Positions 28,080 to 35,598 of a DNA stretch of 35,598 nucleotides are shown here, in pieces. The stretch's first letter is position 1. Every line of letters begins with the position of its first letter. The DNA comes from an uncultured Clostridia bacterium. GTDB taxonomy: Bacteria > Bacillota > Clostridia > TANB77 > CAG-508. The stretch covers positions 1 to 35,598 of the forward strand of contig CANQPF010000008.1 of NCBI GenBank assembly GCA_947625665.1. Reading direction: 5' to 3'. The translations under genes were made by a program, and so were the position numbers. Below the pieces are notes generated by a model. It did not search any database, was not told the DNA's origin, and was given only the letters and a program-made list of their open reading frames with translations.

Positions 28080-28817
28080 TTAATAATATATTTCTAACTG
28101 TTGCTTAAATAATAGTGAATCTTTTGTTGTATATAAATTTAGATTGCTATTTTTATTTAATATTCTTTTTACTTCATATAATCCTAATCCAGAATGATTT
28201 TTCTTTTCAGTTTTGTCTTTTTGAAAAATATCATCTATATCAACAGATTTATTTTTATAACTATTTTCAATTACTACGACTTGTCTGTTTCTATGTTGTT
28301 CATTTCTAAAATATAAATTAATTATTTTTTCATCACTTTCTTTAGAAGCATCAATAGCATTATCTATCAAAATTCCTAAGATTCTAGTAAATTGAAATAT
28401 ACTCATTTTTAAAGTGTTTAAATCTAACAAAAATTCTAAAGAAATTTTAATATCAAATTTTTCAGCTTGTTTATATTTATCGACTAATAAACTATACACC
28501 CCTGGATTATTTATAATATTTGGATTTAATACATATAAATTATTTATACTTTTACATGCTCCTTCTAATTGAAAATAATATTCTTTTAAACCTTCTATAT
28601 CATTTGAGTTAACGTAGCCACCAATTGTTGTTATTATATTATCAGAGTCATGTTTAAAACATTGAATATCATCTAATAATTTTTGAAGAGTATTGTTATG
28701 AGTTTTAAAAGTATTCAACTTTTTCATTGCTGTTTTTCTTTGTACAATATTATAAATACAACAAATAAACAAAAAAATAAATGCTAAATTAATAAAAACT
28801 TTATCTATTAATTCCAT
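28080..28817 (-). CDS. AgrC-like GHKL sensor kinase with only one N-terminal TM
   Basis: FKHDSDNIITTIGGYVNSND (H-box region), GILIDNAIDASKESD (N box), KKNHSGLGLYEVKRIL (G box). Confidence 0.85.
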   Translation of the reverse strand: MELIDKVFINLAFIFLFICCIYNIVQRKTAMKKLNTFKTHNNTLQKLLDDIQCFKHDSDNIITTIGGYVNSNDIEGLKEYYFQLEGACKSINNLYVLNPNIINNPGVYSLLVDKYKQAEKFDIKISLEFLLDLNTLKMSIFQFTRILGILIDNAIDASKESDEKIINLYFRNEQHRNRQVVVIENSYKNKSVDIDDIFQKDKTEKKNHSGLGLYEVKRILNKNSNLNLYTTKDSLLFKQQLEIYY

Positions 28818-29514
28818 AATTATTTAAAACCTCCATAAAAAAATTTTTGTATTTTGGACCTATATCACAAATACAATTATCTGAAAAAGAAACAGTATTT
28901 ACTACTGGATCAATATCTTTAATTAAGTTTATATTGACTATAAAAGATCTATGACATCGCACAAAGTTTTCAGGTAAATTATTTTGAATTTTGCTAAAAG
29001 AACTGTATGTTTCATAATCTTTACTTTTTGAGTGAAAGACTAATTTCATTCCGTCACGTTTTATAAATTCAATAGCATTTTCATCTATCATAGTATTTTT
29101 AGTGTCAATTTTAATATAACGTTTTGGAAGTCCTTTAACATCTTCGATTAAACGATCAATAGTGTCTTGAAGTCTATGAAGTGTTATAGGTTTTGCTAAA
29201 AAGTCGAATGTTTTGTATTTATAAGCGAGCATAACATATTCTAGATGAGCAGTTGTAAAAATTATGTATATATTTTTATTTATTTTTCTAACTTCATTTG
29301 CAATATCTAATCCAGAGCCTTCAGATTTTAAATCAATATCGAGAAACAATACATCAACTTTATTGTTACTTATAAATTCTAATATTTCTTCTTTATTATT
29401 AGAACATAAAGAGATATTACAATTATATTTTTTTTGAATAAATATACTTTCTAACATTTTAGATAAATTATTTAAGATTTTTTGATTGTCTTCGCATAAT
29501 ACAAAATTTAACAT
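28801..29514 (-). CDS. AgrA-like LytTR response regulator
   Basis: Receiver domain (VLFLDIDLKSEGSGLDIANEVRKI) and LytTR domain (FVRCHRSFIVNINLIKDI); overlaps the kinase start. Confidence 0.9.
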   Translation of the reverse strand: MLNFVLCEDNQKILNNLSKMLESIFIQKKYNCNISLCSNNKEEILEFISNNKVDVLFLDIDLKSEGSGLDIANEVRKINKNIYIIFTTAHLEYVMLAYKYKTFDFLAKPITLHRLQDTIDRLIEDVKGLPKRYIKIDTKNTMIDENAIEFIKRDGMKLVFHSKSKDYETYSSFSKIQNNLPENFVRCHRSFIVNINLIKDIDPVVNTVSFSDNCICDIGPKYKNFFMEVLNNYGINR

Positions 29515-29917
29515 TTTAATTTCCTTTGTAAAATAAGTTTTGTTTAAAATCCTATGTTATTGGTGTAAGGAATATACAAAATTCGACACATATAAGACAT
29601 TTTCCTTAATTTTCCAACAACATTTACCAATATAATCCAAAAAATTAATATTGTCAATACCTAAAAAACAAAAAAATAATTTCTAGAACTACTAATAGCA
29701 GTACAATTTCAAAGTAAAGTAAATGGAAAAATATGGAATAAATAAGAAAAATACAATGTTTGGGAGTTAAAAGAAATGAAAAAATGATAAAAAAATAATA
29801 AAAAAATTTTTTTTAGATATAAAAATAAATAAAAGAAAATTAATTTAAATAAAATTTTGTTGTCATGAAAGTAAAAATTAATTAATAAAATAGAATAATA
29901 TAGATAAGGAGAGTAAG

Positions 29918-30721
29918 ATGAAGAAGAAATATTTAAAAATTTTTATTTTTTTATTAACTATTATTGCCATTTGTTGGTGTATATATTTCCATAATAAAAA
30001 TGAAACAATTAATGTAAATAGTGGAAATTTGAGTTCAAAAAAAATAGAATGGGGAATTAAAAGAAGTGACAATAATACTCAACCAGATGTAGGAGATTTA
30101 AACAATAAAATGATGAAAGATAGTAATAGTATATATATGGGGAATAAAGATAAGAAAATAATATATTTGACTTTTGATAATGGGTATGAAGCAGGTTATA
30201 CTGAGGATATTTTAAATACTTTAAAACAAAATGATGTTACAGCGACTTTTTTTGTGACAGAACATTATGTAAATACTGCTGGAGATTTGGTTCAAAAAAT
30301 GATTGACAATCAGAATATTGTAGGTAACCATACCTCTAAACATAAAAGTATGCCAGAATTAGATGAGGAAACTTTAAAATCTGAGGTCAACAAATTGCAT
30401 GAATTAGTTAAAGAAAAATTTAATTATGAAATGAAATATTTAAGGCCTCCTAAGGGAGAATATAGCGAAAAAAGTTTAGCTTTAACAAGTTCATTAGGAT
30501 ATCAAACAGTAATGTGGTCATTTGCATATGCTGATTGGGATGAGAAAAATCAACCAAGTCTTGAAAGCGCAAAGAAAAAAATTTATGATAATTTGCACAA
30601 TGGAGAAGTAATGTTATTACATGCTACATCAAAAACTAATAGAGATATTTTAGATGAAGTAATAAAAGAAATAAAAAGTAGAGGTTATGAGATAAAAAGT
30701 ATAAATGAGTTTGAAAAATAA
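29918..30721 (+). CDS. pdaA: PdaA-like polysaccharide deacetylase
   Basis: KKIIYLTFDNGYEAGYTEDILNTLKQNDVTATFFVTEHYV..., VGNHTSKHKSMPEL, LRPPKGEYSEKSL, VMWSFAYADW; LTFDNGYE is the PdaA variant of TFDDG. Confidence 0.88.
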   Translation: MKKKYLKIFIFLLTIIAICWCIYFHNKNETINVNSGNLSSKKIEWGIKRSDNNTQPDVGDLNNKMMKDSNSIYMGNKDKKIIYLTFDNGYEAGYTEDILNTLKQNDVTATFFVTEHYVNTAGDLVQKMIDNQNIVGNHTSKHKSMPELDEETLKSEVNKLHELVKEKFNYEMKYLRPPKGEYSEKSLALTSSLGYQTVMWSFAYADWDEKNQPSLESAKKKIYDNLHNGEVMLLHATSKTNRDILDEVIKEIKSRGYEIKSINEFEK

Positions 30722-30745
30722 TAACTTTAAATAAGGAGTTTGTTT

Positions 30746-31018
30746 ATGAAAGACAGAAGAAATAAAATAAACAAAATATTAGAAATCCCACAGGAAGTTT
30801 ATAGTAATACACCTAAAATAATAATTACAGGTTTTGATGAAATGATTGTGGAAAATTTTAAGGGGATTTTAGAGTACGAAGAATATTTTGTTAGGATTAA
30901 TACATATCTTGGCATAATAAATATAAATGGTTTCGATTTAAAATTAGAGAATATGTCAGATGATGATATTAAGGTTATAGGTAAGATAGAGAGTTTTGAT
31001 ATAGAAAGATTAGAATAG
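30746..31018 (+). CDS. yqfC: Sporulation protein YqfC
   Basis: MKDRRNKINKILEIPQEVYSNTPKIIITGFDEMIVENFKGILEYEEYFVRINTYLGIININGFDL; followed by yqfD. Start placed at ATG 30746 after AAGGAG. Confidence 0.88.
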   Translation: MKDRRNKINKILEIPQEVYSNTPKIIITGFDEMIVENFKGILEYEEYFVRINTYLGIININGFDLKLENMSDDDIKVIGKIESFDIERLE

Positions 31019-31029
31019 GAAGATGTGAA

Positions 31030-32223
31030 TTGTTTATAAGGATTCTATTAGGTTATGTTATTGGATATTTGAGAATTGAGGTTACTGGGTATTATATAGA
31101 ACGATTTATCAATTTATGTAATAGTAATCATATATTGACATGGAATGTAAAAAAAGGAAAAGAAGCGAATTTATTTTTAAATATTGAAGTTAAAAAATTA
31201 AGAGAAGTTATAAAAATTGCAAAAAAAGTTAAATGTAAAGTAAAAATAAAAAGAAAAAAAGGATTGCCGTTTATTATTAACAAATATAAGAAGAGGAAGT
31301 TTTTTGCTATTTCATTGTTAGTTATAATTATAGGTATAGTAATAAGCTCTAGTTTTATTTGGAATATAGAAATTGAAGTAGAAAATGAAGAAAAAGGTCC
31401 AGAAATAGATATTAATCAACTAAGTAAAGAGATGGAAGAAGCTGGATTAAAAACAGGTCAATTGAAATCTAAAATTGAAGTGAAAGATATTATTAATAAA
31501 GTAAGATTAAAGAGAGAAGATATTGCTTGGATGGGAATTGAAATGAAAGGAACAAATGCAATAGTAAGAATAGTAAAGGCGACAGAGAAGCCAAATATAA
31601 TTGCAGATGATGAATATTCTAATATAGTTTCTGACAAAGAGGGGGTTATAACTAAAATAAATGCACAAAAAGGAACTGCTCAAGTTAAAATAGGCGATAC
31701 TATCACTAATGGTACAATTTTAATTGGTGGTTGGATGGAAGGAAAATATACAGGAGTTAGATATGTTCATGCAGAAGGTGATATTGAGGCAAAAGTTTGG
31801 CATACTAAAAGTGAAGTTATTAATTATAAGACTACGGAACGAAAAGAAACAGGAAATGAAGAAAAAAAATATAGCATAAAATTTAATAATTTTGAAATAA
31901 ATTTTAATAAAGGGGTTTCAAAATTCAAAATTTATGATACAATGGAGCTAGAAAAAAAATTCCAAATATTTTCGAATTTTTATTTACCAATTTCAATAAA
32001 AGAAAAAATAAATAAAGAAATGAAAGAAATAGAAAAAAATTATACTGTTGAAGAGGCAAAAAATATTGGAATAGAAAAATTACAAAAAGAGCTAGACGAT
32101 GAAATAGAAGACAAGGAAAATATAGTAAATAAAAATATAAATGCTTATGAAAAAGAAAATTGTGTAGAAATTTTTGTTACATATGAAGTGCTTGAAAAGA
32201 TAGGGACAAATGAAAAAATTTAG
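31030..32223 (+). CDS. yqfD: Sporulation protein YqfD
   Basis: LLGYVIGYLRIEVTGYYIERFINLCNSNHI..., RKFFAISLLVIIIGIVISSSFIWNIEIE, KRLREDIAWMGIE-like segment; adjacent to yqfC. Confidence 0.9.
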   Translation: MFIRILLGYVIGYLRIEVTGYYIERFINLCNSNHILTWNVKKGKEANLFLNIEVKKLREVIKIAKKVKCKVKIKRKKGLPFIINKYKKRKFFAISLLVIIIGIVISSSFIWNIEIEVENEEKGPEIDINQLSKEMEEAGLKTGQLKSKIEVKDIINKVRLKREDIAWMGIEMKGTNAIVRIVKATEKPNIIADDEYSNIVSDKEGVITKINAQKGTAQVKIGDTITNGTILIGGWMEGKYTGVRYVHAEGDIEAKVWHTKSEVINYKTTERKETGNEEKKYSIKFNNFEINFNKGVSKFKIYDTMELEKKFQIFSNFYLPISIKEKINKEMKEIEKNYTVEEAKNIGIEKLQKELDDEIEDKENIVNKNINAYEKENCVEIFVTYEVLEKIGTNEKI

Positions 32224-32241
32224 TATGGAAGGATGAGTTGA

Positions 32242-33453
32242 ATGGAAGAAAGAAGTCTTAGGATAACTGGAGCAGACAAAAACTTTTTTAATAAAATAAC
32301 AACGACTTTAACGAAAATATTAACTCCTACAAAAATAGGAATTAATAATATGCTTATTGCAATAAGAAGAAATTCTTTATTAAAAGCTTTTGAAATCTAT
32401 CAAGAAGCCCTAAGTGAAATAGATTATGATAGTGAATCTGAGGAAGAAAAATATAAGACAGCTTATGAAAATTATCTAGAATCTTTGGATAAATATGTTA
32501 TGGATTCTATATATAAAAAGGTAAAAAATAACACAGCATCTCAATTTGAGAAAAATGCTTTAGCTAAATATTACGAAGTAATATCATTGAAAGAAAATGA
32601 ATTTACAGAATATAAATATAGAAAACAAAAATATTTAATAGATTTAGATTATGAAGGAGTTAAGCTAGCAGGAAAAGAGAAAGTTTTAAAGAAATTTGAA
32701 GAGTTTTATGCACATAGAATGGATATATTATATAAAGGAATATTAAAAAACTATTCTATAAAATTAGCAGATACAACTAATGTTTATGATTCAACAAAAG
32801 AATGGATTTATTTAAAAATTTTCTCTACACTAGAAGATTATACAGAAAACATACTTCCATTAAAAATGAAAATAGATGAAAAGATGAAAAAAATAGAAGA
32901 AGAATATGAAAATTTTGAAAATTATACAATTGGAAAATTAGATACAAGAGATAACATTGAAAAAAATATGATTTTAATAGGTATAAGTAGATTCTTATTT
33001 ACACATAGTATACCATTGGTAGTGGCAGAACAATGTTATGAAAAATTATTAAGAGATGCAAGAGTTTTAGTACAAGATACAAAAATAGCTGCTAAAAGAG
33101 AAAAGGCTTATTCTACATTGATAAATGTAATAGAAGATTATAATGAAAAATTATTGTCAAAAAAAGTTTATTGGGAAAATCCTCAAGATAAAGATGAGTA
33201 TAAAAAATTCTGGGATAAATATAAAGAGATTTCTGTATTAAAAGATGCTAATTTTGTTGAATATGTCAAACAAAAAGAAGTATTATTTATTAAAAATGAT
33301 TTGAAAAAAGTATATGATGAACCAAAAACAGATTATACAAAGATAATAAAATACTACAAGAGAAAATTAATTGATTATGGAGAGATAAGAGTTATTAAGA
33401 ATTCATATAAATCAGAAGGAAAATACATAAAAACAAAAAAGGTGGCAGCATAG
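32242..33453 (+). CDS. Uncharacterised predicted alpha-helical protein with an internal duplication, in the yqfCD-ybeY cluster
   Basis: 403-aa ORF tightly spaced between yqfD and ybeY; no family recognised. Confidence 0.75.
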   Translation: MEERSLRITGADKNFFNKITTTLTKILTPTKIGINNMLIAIRRNSLLKAFEIYQEALSEIDYDSESEEEKYKTAYENYLESLDKYVMDSIYKKVKNNTASQFEKNALAKYYEVISLKENEFTEYKYRKQKYLIDLDYEGVKLAGKEKVLKKFEEFYAHRMDILYKGILKNYSIKLADTTNVYDSTKEWIYLKIFSTLEDYTENILPLKMKIDEKMKKIEEEYENFENYTIGKLDTRDNIEKNMILIGISRFLFTHSIPLVVAEQCYEKLLRDARVLVQDTKIAAKREKAYSTLINVIEDYNEKLLSKKVYWENPQDKDEYKKFWDKYKEISVLKDANFVEYVKQKEVLFIKNDLKKVYDEPKTDYTKIIKYYKRKLIDYGEIRVIKNSYKSEGKYIKTKKVAA

Positions 33454-33457
33454 AAAA

Positions 33458-33943
33458 ATGTGCGAAATTGAATATTTAGATTTAGAATTAAAAAATGAAA
33501 AAAAACTTGAATATGAAGAAATAATAAAAAAGGTGTTGAAAGAGTGTTTTAAAGAAGAAGGATTAAGTAATACGAAACTATATATTGAAATAACTCTAAC
33601 AACACCTAAACAGATAAGAAGGACAAACAGTCAATTTAGAAATATAGATAAAGAGACTGATGTTCTTTCATTTCCTATGTTTGAAAAAGAGGAGATTGAG
33701 AAAGGAATTAAAGAAAATAGATTCAATAAAGAAGATGCTCTTGGAAATATAGTTATATCAATTGAAAGAGTTAAAGAACAGGCTAAAGAATATGGTCATA
33801 GTTTTGAAAGAGAATTAAGTTATATGATAGTTCATGGATTTTATCATTTAATGGGATATGACCATATAGAAGAAAATGATAAAATGGAGATGAGAAAGAA
33901 AGAAGAAAAAATCTTAAATGTTTTAAAGATTACAAGAGAATAA
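33458..33943 (+). CDS. ybeY: Endoribonuclease YbeY
   Basis: KETDVLSFPMFEKEE, LGNIVISIERVKEQA, and the metal motif HGFYHLMGYDH. Confidence 0.95.
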   Translation: MCEIEYLDLELKNEKKLEYEEIIKKVLKECFKEEGLSNTKLYIEITLTTPKQIRRTNSQFRNIDKETDVLSFPMFEKEEIEKGIKENRFNKEDALGNIVISIERVKEQAKEYGHSFERELSYMIVHGFYHLMGYDHIEENDKMEMRKKEEKILNVLKITRE

Positions 33944-33963
33944 GCGATATAGAGAAAGGAGGA

Positions 33964-33984
33964 TATGTTAGTTTTACTAACATA
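33964..33984 (+). promoter_or_regulatory. Hairpin between Shine-Dalgarno and start of the DUF3048 gene
   Basis: TATGTTAGT-TTT-ACTAACATA, 9-bp perfect stem, directly after AAAGGAGG (33955-33962). Confidence 0.6.
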
Positions 33985-33987
33985 AGC

Positions 33988-35103
33988 TTGTCTATGGGAG
34001 GAAAAGGTGTAAAATTTTTAATTGTCTTGTTGATAATATTAATTATTGTTGCAGGAGGGAGCTTGGCATATAAAATTTATCAAGATAAAAACAAACCTAC
34101 TTCAATTAATGATGTAGCAGAAGAGCAGGTTCAAGGAGAAAAAGAAATAAAAATATTTAATGGCAAAGATAGACCTATCGCTGTTATGTTAGATAATCAT
34201 AAAGATGCTTGGCCACAAGCTGGTTTAAATGATGCATATATGGTTTATGAAATAGTTGTAGAAGGTGGAGAAACAAGGCTAATGGCTTGCTTTAAAGGTG
34301 TGGATTTAGATAAGATAGGGTCAGTACGTAGTGCAAGACATTACTTTTTAGATTATGCAATGGAAAATGATGCGATATATGCTCATTTTGGATGGAGTCC
34401 TAAAGCAGAAAAAGATATTTCTAGATACACTATAAATAACATAAATGGAATAGAAGAAAGTACAGATGTATTTTGGAGAGTTAATGATAAAGCAGCGCCA
34501 CATAATGCAGTAACTAGTACAAAAGCACTTTTAGCGTCTGCTAGATCAAAAGGATATAGAACAACTTCTACAGAAGAAAGTGTATTACATTATGTACCTG
34601 ATGAGGTAAACTTAGAAGAAGGACAAGAAGCTTTATCTGTTACAATACCTCATTCAAATTCTCATACAGTAAAATATGAATATGATGAAACAACTAAAAG
34701 ATATATTCGTTATGCAAGAGATGTAAAACAAATTGATTGGGAAACTGAAGAAAATATAACAACCAAGAATATAATTATAGTAAAATGTGATAATCATGAT
34801 TTAAAAGATACAGAAAATAAAGGAAGACAAGATCTTGAAAATTACGGAAAAGATCCTTTTGAAGGATATTATATAACAAATGGAAAAGCTATTAAAATAC
34901 AATGTATAAAAACAGCTAGAGATGAAAAAACAATATATAAAGATTTAGATGGACATGTGATAGACGTAAATGATGGAAATACATTTGTACAAATTTGTCC
35001 AACAGATGCTGAAATTGAAATTGAAGGTGCGGAAGAAGCAGAAGATGAAGTAGAAACCACGCCTACAGTTAAGGCAACAACAAAAACAAAAACTAATAAT
35101 TAA
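33988..35103 (+). CDS. DUF3048 (YerB-like) membrane-anchored protein
   Basis: RPIAVMLDNHKDAWPQAGLNDAYMVYEIVVEGGETRLMACF...IGSVRSARHYFLDYA...DKAAPHNAVTST. Initiation could be TTG 33988 or ATG 33994. Confidence 0.92.
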   Translation: MSMGGKGVKFLIVLLIILIIVAGGSLAYKIYQDKNKPTSINDVAEEQVQGEKEIKIFNGKDRPIAVMLDNHKDAWPQAGLNDAYMVYEIVVEGGETRLMACFKGVDLDKIGSVRSARHYFLDYAMENDAIYAHFGWSPKAEKDISRYTINNINGIEESTDVFWRVNDKAAPHNAVTSTKALLASARSKGYRTTSTEESVLHYVPDEVNLEEGQEALSVTIPHSNSHTVKYEYDETTKRYIRYARDVKQIDWETEENITTKNIIIVKCDNHDLKDTENKGRQDLENYGKDPFEGYYITNGKAIKIQCIKTARDEKTIYKDLDGHVIDVNDGNTFVQICPTDAEIEIEGAEEAEDEVETTPTVKATTKTKTNN

Positions 35104-35151
35104 TATTATCAATCCTTATTTATAATAATAAGGGTTAGGAGGTAGAACGAA

Positions 35152-35487
35152 ATGAATATATATGATACTGTAAATAAGTTAGCAAAAGAATTAAAAGAAT
35201 CAGAGGAATATATTAATTATAAAACTGCAAAACAAGCAGTTTCTCTAAATCCTGATTTAAATATAAAGATAAAAGAGTTTGAAAAAAAGAGATATGAGTC
35301 ACAAATGAAATTAATGCAAACAGGTCAAAGAGATGAAAAAGAATTTGAGCATATGCAAAAAATGTATGATAAATTAATAGAAAATCAAGAGGCTAAAATG
35401 TATTTTGAAGCTGAAGCAAGATTTAATTTATTAATGGCAGATATAAATAAAACTATAGGCGATAGTGTAAAAGATGTTATCTCTTGA
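35152..35487 (+). CDS. YlbF/YmcA family protein
   Basis: MNIYDTVNKLAKELKESEEYINYKTAKQAVSLNPDLNIKIKEFEKKRYESQMK... pattern; AGGAGGT upstream. Confidence 0.85.
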   Translation: MNIYDTVNKLAKELKESEEYINYKTAKQAVSLNPDLNIKIKEFEKKRYESQMKLMQTGQRDEKEFEHMQKMYDKLIENQEAKMYFEAEARFNLLMADINKTIGDSVKDVIS

Positions 35488-35557
35488 TTTTTTTAAAGAA
35501 ATGTGATAAAATACATAAGTATTTTATTGAAATAAAAAACCGTGGGGAGGATTTACA

Positions 35558-35598
35558 ATGGAAATAGCAAAAAATATATTAACAGTTGTATATTTTAT
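35558..35598 (+). CDS. secG: Start of a probable preprotein translocase subunit SecG (truncated by window end)
   Basis: GGGGAGG then ATG; MEIAKNILTVVYF... only 13 residues visible. Confidence 0.5.
   Translation, partial: MEIAKNILTVVYF

Noticed and set aside
29515-29917. AgrD-like signal peptide gene in the AT-rich intergenic region
   Set aside because: Only tiny frames found (e.g. minus MSYMCRILYIPYTNNIGF, plus MEKYGINKKNTMFGS) without a convincing ribosome binding site or AgrD features.
1-35598. CRISPR arrays, tRNA or rRNA genes
   Set aside because: No regularly spaced direct repeats, cloverleaf-type segments or rRNA-like GC-rich tracts were noticed, though no dedicated scan could be run.

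Overview
AT-rich window from a probable spore-forming Firmicutes (Clostridia-like) chromosome, almost entirely housekeeping and sporulation genes. Supported genes, left to right: gatB 3' end, rpsT(-), rpiB, a WecA/TagO-type glycosyltransferase with a C-terminal rubredoxin domain, Mn-dependent pyrophosphatase (DHH family), an SH3/NlpC-P60 hydrolase, comEC, a BofC-like protein, pgsA(-), a ClpE-like ATPase(-), a DUF3298-like protein, an HtrA-like protease, a pilin-like protein, rnhB, pyrimidine-nucleoside phosphorylase, a 46-aa membrane peptide, cdaA/dacA, truA (apparent frameshift), an ArsP_2-like permease, an isolated VirD4/TraG-like ATPase(-), a YaaL-like protein, bofA, carA, carB, an Agr-like LytTR/GHKL pair(-), a PdaA-like deacetylase, yqfC, yqfD, an uncharacterised 403-aa protein, ybeY, a DUF3048 protein, a YlbF-family protein and the start of a secG-like gene. 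I saw no rRNA, tRNA, CRISPR array or complete mobile element. Most notable: (1) a promoter / 30-codon U-rich leader ORF / terminator arrangement before carAB that resembles E. coli pyrBI-type UTP-sensitive attenuation; (2) the glycosyltransferase-rubredoxin fusion; (3) a 403-aa protein with an internal duplication sitting between yqfD and ybeY, where phoH is usual; (4) a degenerate inverted repeat with terminator hairpins flanking the htrA-like gene; (5) a 9-bp hairpin between a strong Shine-Dalgarno and the DUF3048 start; (6) a +1 frameshift in truA. All calls are from reading the sequence, with no database searches.
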